A stretch of DNA of 64,000 bases from an uncultured Pseudomonadota bacterium (GTDB lineage: Bacteria; Pseudomonadota; Gammaproteobacteria; Steroidobacterales; Steroidobacteraceae). Positions 16,944 through 26,432 of this stretch are shown here, piece after piece (positions within the stretch are counted from its first letter, which is position 1; each line of letters starts with the position of its first letter). The notes under the pieces are model-generated. The model ran no database searches. It saw only the letters and a program-made list of their open reading frames with translations, and was not told where the DNA came from. The stretch lies in the NCBI GenBank assembly GCA_903828595.1, contig CAIKMS010000033.1:62001-126000 (forward strand), given 5' to 3'. The position numbers and the translations under genes were made by a program.

Positions 16944-18500
16944 CTAAGGTCGGGGGAATCGAGCCATCGCCTCAAGATCGTTGAGATCCTGATCGTTACG
17001 AATATAAAGCTTCGACGCGTCACGAACGGGTTGGTAGTCCCACGGCGCAAAGCGACCCTCACGCAGAGCCTCATAGACCCGATGCCGCCGCTTCTGACTG
17101 GCCAGAACATCCTCATTTATCGCACGCAAATCCCAGCGCCGGGCGACTTCAGCCCTAAATTCAGCCACCACCTCGGAGTAGCCCGGATCCTGCGCAAGAT
17201 TAATCAGCTCATCCGGATCTTGCGCCAAATCGTACAGCTGATCCGGGTCAAATACTGAGTGGATAAATTTATGGCTACCCACTCGGATCATCACCACAGG
17301 CGCTATCGCGGCCTCACCCATGTACTCACCCAGCACTTCACCACGACCCGTGTTTCCTTCGAGTTGAGCCACCAGGCTATGCCCGTCCGGCTCATCCGCA
17401 TACACCACCGGGGCTACACCCGCTAGCTCGCACAAGGTCGGCAGGAGGTCAACTAGCGAAGCCGGTTCTGCCACACGCCTGGGAGCGTAACGCTCCGGCG
17501 ATGAGACGATCAACGGAATGCGCGCGGCACCCTCGAAAAAGTTCATTTTGTACCAAAGGCCGCGCTCACCGAGCATATCGCCATGGTCAGAGGCCAGCAC
17601 GATGACTGTATTTTGATCCAGTCCCGCCTGCTCCAATGTCGATAGCAGTCGGCCAATCTGGTCATCCACGTAGGACACTGCGCCGTAATAGGCACGACGC
17701 GCAGCCAGCACCTGCTTTGAACTCACCGGTTGCTGATCCAAACCGATAACGTGACGAATTCGCTGGGAGTGTCGATCCAGTTCACTTACCGGAATGGTGA
17801 TCCGCGGCATGTCAATATCAACGCCCTCGTACCGATCCCAATAGGCCTGAGGAACCGTGTACGGGTCGTGTGGATGGGTCATAGACACCACCATTGCAAA
17901 CGGTCGTTGGTCCTTGCTACGCGCAATATCAAAAAGCTTCTGTCGGGCGGCGTAGACGACTTCATCATCAAAATCAATTTGGTTGGTTCTAACGCATGGT
18001 CCGGCCTGAGTTACCGAATCCATTGTGTGGTACCAACTCGGACGAACCTCCGGCCGAGTCCAGTCCGGCGTCCAGCCAAAATCCGCCGGATAAATGTCTG
18101 TCGTTAACCGCTCTTCGAACCCGTGTAACTGGTCCGGACCGCAAAAGTGCATCTTGCCGCTTAAGATCGTTTGATAACCCGCGCGACGCAGATAATGAGC
18201 GAAAGTCGGAGTTGCCGAAGCCAACTCAGCCGCGTTGTCATACGCCCCAATCTTGGAGGGCAATAGACCGGTCATCATCGAAAAACGGGAGGGCGCGCAC
18301 AGTGGACTGTTACAGTAAAAAGAATCGAACACGACCCCACGGCTGGCAAGCAGGTCTACGTACGGGGTAATCGCTGTGCGGTTGCCGTAAGCCGGCAGCG
18401 CGCTGGCACTGAGCTGATCCGCCATCAGTATCAAAAAATTCGGTTGATCAGTCACGACACTCTCCACGCCGGCTAGGACACTAGCCGGCGATAATCCCAT
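16944..18500 (-). CDS. betC: Choline-sulfatase-like type I sulfatase
   Basis: A 518-residue alkaline-phosphatase-fold sulfatase. PNFLILMADQLSASALPAYG gives the first metal ligands and CAPSR (C68-R72) is the formylglycine site, so a maturation enzyme is needed elsewhere. The phrase SPLCAPSRFSMMTGLLPSKIGAYDNAAE-like region (split here for length) and the C-terminal WDYQPVRDAS are typical of choline sulfatase, which cleaves choline-O-sulfate to choline and sulfate. No Sec signal is evident. A GTG at 18455 with GGAGAG upstream is an alternative start. It lies 49 bases after a TonB receptor gene, suggesting linked uptake and hydrolysis. Confidence 0.8.
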   Translation of the reverse strand: MGLSPASVLAGVESVVTDQPNFLILMADQLSASALPAYGNRTAITPYVDLLASRGVVFDSFYCNSPLCAPSRFSMMTGLLPSKIGAYDNAAELASATPTFAHYLRRAGYQTILSGKMHFCGPDQLHGFEERLTTDIYPADFGWTPDWTRPEVRPSWYHTMDSVTQAGPCVRTNQIDFDDEVVYAARQKLFDIARSKDQRPFAMVVSMTHPHDPYTVPQAYWDRYEGVDIDMPRITIPVSELDRHSQRIRHVIGLDQQPVSSKQVLAARRAYYGAVSYVDDQIGRLLSTLEQAGLDQNTVIVLASDHGDMLGERGLWYKMNFFEGAARIPLIVSSPERYAPRRVAEPASLVDLLPTLCELAGVAPVVYADEPDGHSLVAQLEGNTGRGEVLGEYMGEAAIAPVVMIRVGSHKFIHSVFDPDQLYDLAQDPDELINLAQDPGYSEVVAEFRAEVARRWDLRAINEDVLASQKRRHRVYEALREGRFAPWDYQPVRDASKLYIRNDQDLNDLEAMARFPRP

Positions 18501-18549
18501 GACTTTCCCGGAAACACTACTTCAAAAGCCACCGCGCCGGACGCAGTTC

Positions 18550-20874
18550 TCAATAATGCCAGCTGACGGACAAACCAATGGTTCGAGGCCTGTTAGTAAA
18601 CATCCGTGAGCGGGTGTCCGCGGCGTAATTATCGGAGATAAACCGCGATAACGTGGCCTGCTTATTCAGCACGTTATTCAAGAAAAGGTTAAATTCCCAC
18701 GGCCCTCGACTCATTCCAGCGCGTGTATCGAGTAGTGCGTATGAGCGCTGAAACGTTGCAGGATCAGTGCGCGCAAAATCTGCATAGGACTCGCCCACGT
18801 ACTGACCGTCTAGCCGTACGAAGCCGTCATAGCCGGGCATGGGGTGAAACACATACTTTGCTGAAAGGTTACCGTTCCACTTAGGGACATTTTCCAGCTG
18901 CTGACCAGCAACACCACCCAATTCGGGCACGTCGGCGGCCAACTCGGCCTGAGTAAAACCAACGCCCAGACCCAGCTGGAGATGCTCGCCAAGCTTACCG
19001 TCGAGTTCAAGCTCCGCACCGTGCACAACAGCCTTTCCAGCATTTTCGGTAATTTGATAGGAGCACGGCAGCGTCTGGCCCTGCTGAACATCGTTCCACT
19101 TAATGTAGTAAGCCGCGGCATTGGCCGTGAGCGCCCCATCCCACCAACGTGTCTTCGCGCCCGCCTCATAATTCCACAAGCTATCAGGCCCGTAAGGGCC
19201 GTAATCCTGGCCACACCCTTTTTGCGCCAGATTGCTGGTATTCACACCACCTGGGCGAACTCCACGCGATACGCTGGCATAGTACAGCTGCGTATCTGAG
19301 GCTTGGTAGGACAATTCGGCTTTGGGATTAAATCCGGTGTTCTTCGCGGCGCCTGACGACAGCGTGGCTCCCCCGTTGGATAATCCATCCTCGTAGCGGA
19401 CCGCGCTGTACTCAAGGTCATACCAACGCAGTCCGCCAGTCGCGCGAAGCTTGCTGGTGATCTGATAATTTAATTCAGTGAACAAGGCTGCTTGCTTAGG
19501 CGCGTAATCGCCATGCTGCGAATAATTAGTGTCGTCCAATGGGCCAGGGCCAAAGAAGGCTATCGAGGTCGGTGAATTTCTAAAGTTGGCGTCATAACCG
19601 GGTACAACGTAGTTCACGAAATAATGCCGATTGCTGTTATTGAAATAGGCGCCAACAACGCCACTTAAATCCGAACCCGCCGGATTAAAAGACAAACGAA
19701 GCTCTTCCGTGAATTCACGAGTCGTGACAATAGGCGCGTAGACACTCGCAAGAAACTTACCCTGTGGAATATTTACCTCAAGCGCCTCGGTTTGATCATC
19801 GGGCGTGGTCTCCTGGCGATGCATATAAGAGGTGGTCGAAAGCAACGAACCGAATCCTAAATCATAGTTAATCGACAAATTGCTCAGCACGAAGCGATCG
19901 GGGTAGGCCTCCGACACATTAAATGGGCGGTTCTGAACCAGCGGACCACCGGACTGACCGGACACCACGTCAAAATCAGACGGGCCACCCATCTGTAGAT
20001 CCTGAATCCAGACCGATGGTGTAACCGTCAAAGCATCACCAATCGCAACCTTTAAAGTCGTTCTCAGGCTATAAAGCTTCTCAGTATTTACGGAATGAAC
20101 GACCGCGCTAGGCTTTGACGGCGAGATTGGATAGGCGGGGAATGCGGGATCCGCATTGGGATTAGGGGCCCAAACACCGACGTTACGATCAATAAAACCG
20201 CTGAAGTCCTTGTAGGTCGCCACGACACGCAGAGCGGCCACATCATCAATCAGCGGCACGTTATACATGCCATCAAGCCGAAGATTACCACCGCCACCTT
20301 GGGTATTTGAACCTTCCATTTTTACGGCGACCTCAGCGCTCTTCAGGTTAGGCTGATTGGTAATTAAACGGATGGTTCCACCCATAGAGCTCGCACCGTA
20401 TAAAGTGCCCTGTGGGCCGCGCAGCACCTCGACACGGGCGAGATCAAAAAGGTCCGGATCAATGCTCGCGTTCGCGCCATCACCACCGGAGGGCAGGATG
20501 GGCGTTTCGTCCACGTAAAGACCGGTAGTAGGCGCATTACCGCCAATGGACGCGATACCGCGAATCGAATAACTGCTGCGACCGGGGCCTGCGGAGTTCA
20601 ATACGACACCCGGAATACGCGCCGCTAGCTCAGAAAAATTCTGTGCACCGCTTTGAGCCAAGACATTGGCAGGGAATGCCACAATACTCAGAGGCACTTT
20701 TTGCAGGTTTTCACTGCGCTTTTCTGCTGTGACTACGATGTCATCAAGAACGGCATTGGACACCACGGCGGTGGGGGACGCCGCCTGACCCAAGGATAGG
20801 TCAGGTTGCAATGCACCAGCTAAAACAAAAACGACCAGCGAGTGGGGTGATCGAAATTTCACGAGGTATTTCAT
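18550..20874 (-). CDS. TonB-dependent outer-membrane receptor
   Basis: A 774-residue receptor. A Sec signal (residues 1-30) is followed by the TonB-box-like DDIVVTAEKR, a plug domain with NLQKVPLSI, SIRGIASIGGNAPTTGLYVDETP and RVEVLRGPQGTLYGASSMGG, and a beta-barrel ending in the aromatic VSWHY that the assembly machinery recognises. The plug style is that of the large catabolic receptor families of sphingomonads and other oligotrophic proteobacteria. It is upstream of, and close to, the sulfatase gene. The ligand is unknown; a sulfate ester is an inference from context. Confidence 0.93.
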   Translation of the reverse strand: MKYLVKFRSPHSLVVFVLAGALQPDLSLGQAASPTAVVSNAVLDDIVVTAEKRSENLQKVPLSIVAFPANVLAQSGAQNFSELAARIPGVVLNSAGPGRSSYSIRGIASIGGNAPTTGLYVDETPILPSGGDGANASIDPDLFDLARVEVLRGPQGTLYGASSMGGTIRLITNQPNLKSAEVAVKMEGSNTQGGGGNLRLDGMYNVPLIDDVAALRVVATYKDFSGFIDRNVGVWAPNPNADPAFPAYPISPSKPSAVVHSVNTEKLYSLRTTLKVAIGDALTVTPSVWIQDLQMGGPSDFDVVSGQSGGPLVQNRPFNVSEAYPDRFVLSNLSINYDLGFGSLLSTTSYMHRQETTPDDQTEALEVNIPQGKFLASVYAPIVTTREFTEELRLSFNPAGSDLSGVVGAYFNNSNRHYFVNYVVPGYDANFRNSPTSIAFFGPGPLDDTNYSQHGDYAPKQAALFTELNYQITSKLRATGGLRWYDLEYSAVRYEDGLSNGGATLSSGAAKNTGFNPKAELSYQASDTQLYYASVSRGVRPGGVNTSNLAQKGCGQDYGPYGPDSLWNYEAGAKTRWWDGALTANAAAYYIKWNDVQQGQTLPCSYQITENAGKAVVHGAELELDGKLGEHLQLGLGVGFTQAELAADVPELGGVAGQQLENVPKWNGNLSAKYVFHPMPGYDGFVRLDGQYVGESYADFARTDPATFQRSYALLDTRAGMSRGPWEFNLFLNNVLNKQATLSRFISDNYAADTRSRMFTNRPRTIGLSVSWHY

Positions 20875-20907
20875 AAGCCTGTCCTATTTGCGGTCAGTGT
20901 TTGGATC

Positions 20908-20936
20908 AATATAATGAGTTACTTGCGTAATCGCCA
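20908..20936 (-). promoter_or_regulatory. Candidate sigma-70 promoter for the TonB receptor gene
   Basis: Read leftward, TGGCGA (20931-20936) and TATATT (20908-20913) are separated by 17 bases, with the receptor ATG 33 bases further on. The -10 box is one mismatch from consensus and the -35 box three, so this is suggestive only. Confidence 0.3.
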
Positions 20937-20952
20937 GCGACAACCTGGGTAA

Positions 20953-20972
20953 ACCACGCCTTTGGGCGTGGT
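20953..20972. other. Perfect hairpin upstream of the TonB receptor gene
   Basis: An 8-bp perfect stem (ACCACGCC pairing with GGCGTGGT) with a four-base loop, not followed by a T-run on either strand, so a factor-independent terminator is unlikely. It lies just upstream of the candidate promoter and next to a direct repeat of GCAGCACC (20979-20986 and 21005-21012). It could be an operator, but only the symmetry is seen. Confidence 0.35.
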
Positions 20973-21132
20973 GTCTGGGCAGCACCACCACCGTCTAACC
21001 TGTAGCAGCACCAACCGTAGCGTTTGTGCCTAACTTCTAGGGTTAGAAATCAGACTTAAGGGTATTTACTGCCTAACCCTCTCCTAGTTCTGCCGTACTA
21101 TCTGTCTACCATTTAAAAACGGACGGTCCACT

Positions 21133-21750
21133 ATGCGAATCACCATCATTGGGTTAGTCGTTGCGGTGTTGGTTTTACTGGTGCCACTGATGGCACGAGC
21201 CATCGAAGAACCCAGCTATGAAATAACCAGCCGTATGGGCGAGATAGAAGTTCGCCAGTACGCCGGGTATACGGTGGCCGAAGTGGTGGTTGGTGGCACC
21301 GCCGAGCAGGCCGGTAACGAAGCGTTCCAGATCCTTGCAGGTTATATTTTCGGCAAAAACACCAGCGCCACAAAACTCGCCATGACCGCACCGGTCACAC
21401 AAACTCCGGCGTCAACCAAGCTACCCATGACAGCACCGGTTACACAGTCGCTTACCGCCGAGGGGTATCGGGTCCAGTTCGTTTTACCTAAAGGTATCAC
21501 CCCTGAAACGGCGCCCCGCCCTGTCGATACTCGTATCACCCTTCGCTGGGTAACACCCACCAAGCGGGCCGTTATTCGCTATTCAGGTTTTTGGTCGGAC
21601 AGCAATTACAATGAGCACCTTGCAAAACTCGAGGCCGCCCTGAAGACGGCTCATGTGGCCTGGGTGGGTGAGCCGGTCTACTCGCGCTATAATCCACCGT
21701 TCTGGCCATGGTTTTTGCGCCGCAACGAAATTTGGTTGGCACTGGAATGA
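21133..21750 (+). CDS. SOUL-family heme-binding protein, exported
   Basis: A 205-residue SOUL/HEBP-type protein. Residues 1-23 form a Sec signal ending ...MARAIEEP. The mature protein has the family hallmarks YEITSRMGEIEVRQYAGYTVAE, two KLxMTAPVTQ stretches, and the C-terminal VGEPVYSRYNPPFWPWFLRRNEI. Family members bind heme or tetrapyrroles by hydrophobic contacts. It stands alone between two leftward units, with a short intergenic region containing TACTAT (21096-21101) as a possible -10 box. A periplasmic tetrapyrrole-binding role is inferred from the signal peptide. Confidence 0.9.
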   Translation: MRITIIGLVVAVLVLLVPLMARAIEEPSYEITSRMGEIEVRQYAGYTVAEVVVGGTAEQAGNEAFQILAGYIFGKNTSATKLAMTAPVTQTPASTKLPMTAPVTQSLTAEGYRVQFVLPKGITPETAPRPVDTRITLRWVTPTKRAVIRYSGFWSDSNYNEHLAKLEAALKTAHVAWVGEPVYSRYNPPFWPWFLRRNEIWLALE

Positions 21751-21834
21751 ATCCGGTACGAGTCGTCCGAGGCTAGCTCGGACGACACAACCACGATCCT
21801 AAACACAGCAACCCCAACAATCCCGTACGAGCCC

Positions 21835-24333
21835 TTAACTGCGTAATCGAAGACCTTTGGGGTCATAAAGCGCTGTCAATGATGGGGTCGCGCTGACACG
21901 CCCTGACGCTAGGGCGATTTCATAATTCCCGGCTAAAACGTATTCGTCGCTGACACCGTCCTCGTGGCTTACATAGCCTAAGGCCACTGAAGCACCCAGG
22001 GTGTGGCCGTACATGGCGGATGTAACCAAACCGGTACGCTCCCCGTCCCGAAAAATAGGCTCGTTGTGATACAGCAGCGACTCTGAGTCGTTCAGTAAAA
22101 ACTGCACGAGACGCCGACGCGGCAGGCCCAATTGACGTTGTGCAATCAACGCCTCGCGCCCTAGGAATCCACCGGCCTTATCCCACGCTACAGTGAAGGC
22201 CAATCCAGCTTGCAATGGCGAATCATCAGGACCTACATCATGAGACCAGTCCCGGTAGCCTTTTTCCATACGCAGTGAGTTAAGGGTGTGATAGCCGCAA
22301 TGGCGTAGACCGTAGTCCTTTCCCGCCGCAACGATCGCGTCATAAACCGGCAACACAAAGCAGGTGGGTACATAAAGCTCCCATCCTAACTCGCCCGCGT
22401 AACTTAAACGGATAGCTAACACCGTCTGATAGCCCAGCCTAATTTCACGGGCCGCGCCGTAAGCAAAGGCTTCGTTTGACAAATCATCGGTCGACAGGGA
22501 CTGCAATAGACTGCGCGAGTTGGGTCCCTGAATATTCAACATCGAATACGCATCGGTGATATCCGTCACCACACAAAAATCCGATGGCTGAATGTGGTTG
22601 CGAATCCAGGATTCGACATGTGTCAATGTAAAGGCAGCCGTGACCACCCAAAACCGGTCAGAACTCAGGCGTGTCACGGTCAGATCTGCCTCGATCCCCG
22701 CATCCTTGTTCAGGAATTGGGTATAGACACAGCGTCCTGTAGCGACGTCGACGTTTGCGGTCGATAGATAATTCAGTACCTTGACCGCGTCACGACCCTG
22801 TATCAGCAGTTTTCCAAAAGACGTCTGCTCGAAAAGCCCCACCGTTTTCCTCACCGCGTGATGCTCTTGGGCGTTATTCTCAAACCAATTTTGACGGCCC
22901 CAGCTGTATTGATAATGCGGATCTTGTCCGGGATTGGCGTACCAGTTAGGCCGCTCCCATCCAGCTGACTCACCAAAACATGCGCCTGCCGCCGCTACCC
23001 GATCGTGCAGGATGCTCTTTTTAACCCCGCGCGCGGTTTCCCATTGGCGAAACGGCCAATGATCTTGATAGCCAATGCCCAGCGCTTCGGTGATGCGATC
23101 ATGCAAATAACGATCGTTATCTTGCCAGGCGTGGGTACGACGAAGGTTGACCGACCAAACGTCCATCGGTGCTCGTCCCTCAGCAATCCAGTGCGCCATC
23201 ACAAAGCCGGCGCCTCCTCCCGACAAAATGCCTAAGGAGTTAAAGCCGGCAGCGACAAAAAAGTTCCGCAGATTAGGCGCTTCGCCCATCAGGTAGTTGT
23301 GATCTGGAGTGAAGGACTCAGGCCCGCAGAAAAGCAGTTTGATCCCAGTATCAAACAAACGCGGCACACGCCGCATAGCCTTTTCAATATGCGGCGCCAT
23401 GCGATCCCAATCCGGTGGGATATCTCCAAAACTAAAATCCTCAGGAATGCCCGTTTGACCCCAAGGACGTGCCACAGGTTCAAACAGGCCCAGCATGATT
23501 TTTCCGGCCTCCTCACGAATATAGGCCCCGTTCCCAGGATCACGCAGAATCGGCAGCAATGGATGGACTTCAGCAACCGCCTCCGAGATCAAGTAATAAT
23601 GCTCCGCCGCCTGTAGGGGCACGTTCACGCCGGCCATACGGCCCACTTCTCTGGCCCACATGCCAGCACAATTCACTACGATCTCAGCGTGGATATCGCC
23701 CTGATCGGTGGAAACACCGCTGACACGATCGCCCCTGCGTAGGATCGCCGTGACCTTTGTATGCTCGAAGATACGCACCCCGCCTGCACGTGCGCCTTTG
23801 GCTAGAGCCTGTGTCACGTCGGTCGGGTTTACGCGCGCATCGTTAGGAAAATGAAATGCCGTGACCAGATCACTGACGTCGGCTAATGGCCACAGGCGCT
23901 GCACTTCAGCGGGGCTAATTTCGTGGGCTTCCACGCCGAAGGAGGCTGCCAAGTTGACTCCCCGTCGCATTTCCTGAGCTTTATCGGCAGACATGGCTAG
24001 CTGAATGGAGCCACAACCAATCAGGCCAGTGGCCTGGCCGGTTTCTGCCTCCAAACGCCGATACAAATCCTGGGTATATTTAGCGAGCTTGGTCTGAGTT
24101 TCCGTATCGCGTAACGTCGTCAACAAGCCTGCGGCGTGCCACGTCGTACCCGAGGTCAATTGGCTACGCTCCAGTAGCACCACATCCGTCCAGCCAAGCT
24201 TAGCCAGGTGATACGCGATCGAGCAGCCGATAACGCCACCCCCAATGATGACGACACGGGCCTGCGACGGAATCTTTGACGGCGAACTGCTCACTTTTCT
24301 TACCCCTTTACTTTTGCCTAAGGCACCCATCAT
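21835..24333 (-). CDS. FAD- and folate-dependent N-methylamine dehydrogenase (dimethylglycine/sarcosine dehydrogenase-like)
   Basis: An 832-residue fusion of a DAO-type flavin domain (GGGVIGCSIAYHLAKLG, 31 onward) and a GcvT-type folate domain with C-terminal barrel (from about residue 430). SGTTWHAAGL contains His66 at the position where dimethylglycine dehydrogenase and sarcosine dehydrogenase carry covalent FAD. The expected reaction is oxidative demethylation with transfer of the one-carbon unit to tetrahydrofolate. Its ATG abuts the amidase stop, but a GTG at 24294 has AAAGGGG eight bases upstream and may be the true start. The precise methylamine is unknown. Confidence 0.87.
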   Translation of the reverse strand: MMGALGKSKGVRKVSSSPSKIPSQARVVIIGGGVIGCSIAYHLAKLGWTDVVLLERSQLTSGTTWHAAGLLTTLRDTETQTKLAKYTQDLYRRLEAETGQATGLIGCGSIQLAMSADKAQEMRRGVNLAASFGVEAHEISPAEVQRLWPLADVSDLVTAFHFPNDARVNPTDVTQALAKGARAGGVRIFEHTKVTAILRRGDRVSGVSTDQGDIHAEIVVNCAGMWAREVGRMAGVNVPLQAAEHYYLISEAVAEVHPLLPILRDPGNGAYIREEAGKIMLGLFEPVARPWGQTGIPEDFSFGDIPPDWDRMAPHIEKAMRRVPRLFDTGIKLLFCGPESFTPDHNYLMGEAPNLRNFFVAAGFNSLGILSGGGAGFVMAHWIAEGRAPMDVWSVNLRRTHAWQDNDRYLHDRITEALGIGYQDHWPFRQWETARGVKKSILHDRVAAAGACFGESAGWERPNWYANPGQDPHYQYSWGRQNWFENNAQEHHAVRKTVGLFEQTSFGKLLIQGRDAVKVLNYLSTANVDVATGRCVYTQFLNKDAGIEADLTVTRLSSDRFWVVTAAFTLTHVESWIRNHIQPSDFCVVTDITDAYSMLNIQGPNSRSLLQSLSTDDLSNEAFAYGAAREIRLGYQTVLAIRLSYAGELGWELYVPTCFVLPVYDAIVAAGKDYGLRHCGYHTLNSLRMEKGYRDWSHDVGPDDSPLQAGLAFTVAWDKAGGFLGREALIAQRQLGLPRRRLVQFLLNDSESLLYHNEPIFRDGERTGLVTSAMYGHTLGASVALGYVSHEDGVSDEYVLAGNYEIALASGRVSATPSLTALYDPKGLRLRS

Positions 24334-25902
24334 TTACATGGAAGGTGGAGGCATTTTGCCCAGAACGGACTCTATCGCAAGTCCGAGACTTAAAAGCGCC
24401 CGATCCGAGTTTTGCGGCCCGTCAAACTCCAGCGCCACGGGTAAGCCGTCGCTGGCGAGTCCCACCGGTAGCACCAGCCCCGGCAGACCCGCGCTACTGC
24501 CTGGGGCTATGTTGCGAGCTACGGCAATATCAAAGCGCACGGACTTACCTCGTACCGTCAACTGCGTCTCATCGCCTATGCGAGGGGCCGTGACCATGGT
24601 TGTCGGAAACACGATAGCGCTGGCCTGAGTATGGGCAAAATAGTCCCGGAAAGTCTGCTTCAAACGAGGCAGGAACTTGTGTACCGCCAAATGATACGCG
24701 TCCTCAGAGACGAAACCCTTAGCGCCCGGCAATACAAAATCGGCAAAGGTGGCGCGTATGTCAGGACTGGCTTGGCGGACGACCTCATCAAACGATACAT
24801 GGGCGCCATAGCTCGCTAAATACTGAGCCAATTGACTGCGCACATCGTGGTTCTGCACTTGGTCGGTAATTTCATCAATCAAAGCAGCCAAACCGGGCAC
24901 TTCCGCTTCAACGATAATCACACCGGACTCACGCAATTTTCGCAACGCCTGATCAGTCAGGCGCTCCACCTCTGGCTCGAGTCCTTCAAACCAATAGCCT
25001 TTAGAGACGGCAAGTCGTATGCCAACCAGCGATTGAGCTGGCAAAGGACGCGGATCACCGCTAACCACGGCATCAAATAAAGCGACGTCAGCCATGCAAC
25101 GCGCATGCGGACCGACTTGATCAAACAGCGAACTTATCGGCACAGCCCCGTGAGTGGAATAGCGTCCCGTAGTCGGACGAAAACCAACCACTCCGCATAA
25201 GGCCGCCGGAACACGAATCGACCCTTCAGTGTCTTCCGCCAAACCCAGAGGCGCCATGTGCGCCGCAATCGCGACGGCCGTGCCGCCGCTGCTACCGCCA
25301 GGAATACGGGTGATGTCATAAGGGTTATGGACCGCACCGTACGCTAAGTTGTTGCTGGTCCAGCCGTAAGACAGCTCATGCAGATTGGTTTTACCCAAAA
25401 TTAACGCCCCAGCGCCGCGTAAGGAGGCAACCACCGGAGCATCCGCCGCCGGTTTAAAATGCCGCAGAGCCGGTGTACCTGCCGTCGTGGGGTACTGTGC
25501 GGTGTTGACACTGTCTTTTATCGGTATCGGCAGCCCGTGCAGCGCGCCTAAATGCCCACCAGACTGGCGTTGACGATCCGCGGCACGGGCGTGCTCCAGA
25601 ACGGTGTCCGGTTGAATCGTAATAAAGGCATTCAGCGCCTTAAATTGCTCGCAACGTTTAAGAAGGACACCGGCGTAATGCTCTGAGGTGAAGTCACCGG
25701 CTTTCATAGCCGCCACCGCCTCGCCGGCCGATAACTCCAGCAAAGGATCTGCTACCGACCCGGACGTGGAGCTTGCCATGGCCGTCCCGACTGAGGCGCC
25801 CAGCGCGGCCGTGCAGGCCGAGGCCGAGGCACCCAAACAAAAGTCCCGACGCGATAAAAAACCCGGATCAGAGTTTGACGACGCTGGATCGGATGGCTTC
25901 AC
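24334..25902 (-). CDS. Amidase-signature hydrolase, Tat-exported
   Basis: A 522-residue amidase with the full Ser-cisSer-Lys triad: K129 (IPIKDS), S204 in GGSSGG and S228 in EDTEGSIRVP, with the same 75- and 24-residue spacings as FAAH. EDTEGSIR instead of the common DTGGSIR resembles mandelamide-hydrolase-type members. Residues 17-45 form a twin-arginine signal (LSRRDFCLGAS), so the enzyme probably acts in the periplasm. The GTG start has AAGGAG seven bases upstream. It heads an operon with the demethylating dehydrogenase. I infer that an N-methylated amide or amino-acid amide is hydrolysed before demethylation. Confidence 0.87.
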   Translation of the reverse strand: MKPSDPASSNSDPGFLSRRDFCLGASASACTAALGASVGTAMASSTSGSVADPLLELSAGEAVAAMKAGDFTSEHYAGVLLKRCEQFKALNAFITIQPDTVLEHARAADRQRQSGGHLGALHGLPIPIKDSVNTAQYPTTAGTPALRHFKPAADAPVVASLRGAGALILGKTNLHELSYGWTSNNLAYGAVHNPYDITRIPGGSSGGTAVAIAAHMAPLGLAEDTEGSIRVPAALCGVVGFRPTTGRYSTHGAVPISSLFDQVGPHARCMADVALFDAVVSGDPRPLPAQSLVGIRLAVSKGYWFEGLEPEVERLTDQALRKLRESGVIIVEAEVPGLAALIDEITDQVQNHDVRSQLAQYLASYGAHVSFDEVVRQASPDIRATFADFVLPGAKGFVSEDAYHLAVHKFLPRLKQTFRDYFAHTQASAIVFPTTMVTAPRIGDETQLTVRGKSVRFDIAVARNIAPGSSAGLPGLVLPVGLASDGLPVALEFDGPQNSDRALLSLGLAIESVLGKMPPPSM

Positions 25903-25998
25903 CAGATTTCTCCTTCACTAACGACGATAATGTAATCTGAGGGGACCCCAAAGCACGGCCCGATCGCCATGATAAGCGTTGTCAGGAAAATGCGTCAT

Positions 25999-26322
25999 AT
26001 GCTCAAGCCAAGAATGTCCGTTGCAAATTTAAGCTATGGATTTAAAGACTCGACCCGCTGGCATCGTCACCGCATGCATCCCGGCGGCCTGCTCTTAGTC
26101 GCGGCGATACTTTCGGGCTGCGCCGCCTCACCAAAGCCTGAAGTCGTTGTGGAATCGCGCATACCGCGAGCAGGCGCAGACCGGGATGCGCACGGTTGCA
26201 TCGGGTCGGCCGGCTATCGGTGGTGCGAACGACTTCAGCAGTGCCAACGACCTTGGGAGTTAGCGGCAGAAAAAGGCCTGGCGAATGACGCAGAAACCGT
26301 GGCGGCGTACTGCCAACCTTGA
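25999..26322 (+). CDS. Small Cys-rich lipoprotein
   Basis: The recognisable part is a hydrophobic segment LLLVAAILSGCAAS, a lipobox (LSGC), and a C-terminal Cys-rich unit CIGSAGYRWCERLQQCQRPWE, a pattern I know from other small bacterial lipoproteins of unknown role. The start is uncertain: in-frame ATGs occur at 25969, 25990, 25999, 26014 and 26074. The last gives the shortest signal but no basic n-region; 25999 has AGGA eleven bases upstream. The gene is divergent from the amidase and 110 bases before a serine hydrolase. Function not known. Confidence 0.55.
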   Translation: MLKPRMSVANLSYGFKDSTRWHRHRMHPGGLLLVAAILSGCAASPKPEVVVESRIPRAGADRDAHGCIGSAGYRWCERLQQCQRPWELAAEKGLANDAETVAAYCQP

Positions 26323-26432
26323 TCCGGACGTCAAGGGGATTTCGCCGTGCGTCGTCGTGCCGTTGCCGAGCTTTATGACAGCACGAGTCTGTCATCGCAA
26401 CGGATCAGCCACACTCAACTAGAGACCTAATT

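Noticed and set aside
20875-21132. A cobalamin riboswitch upstream of the TonB receptor.
   Set aside because: The conserved B12-box sequence is not visible; only a simple hairpin and repeats are.
26347-26430. A 28-codon frame starting with GTG between the lipoprotein and serine hydrolase genes.
   Set aside because: Too short, no ribosome-binding site, and no similarity; a small inverted repeat (26375-26395) explains part of it.
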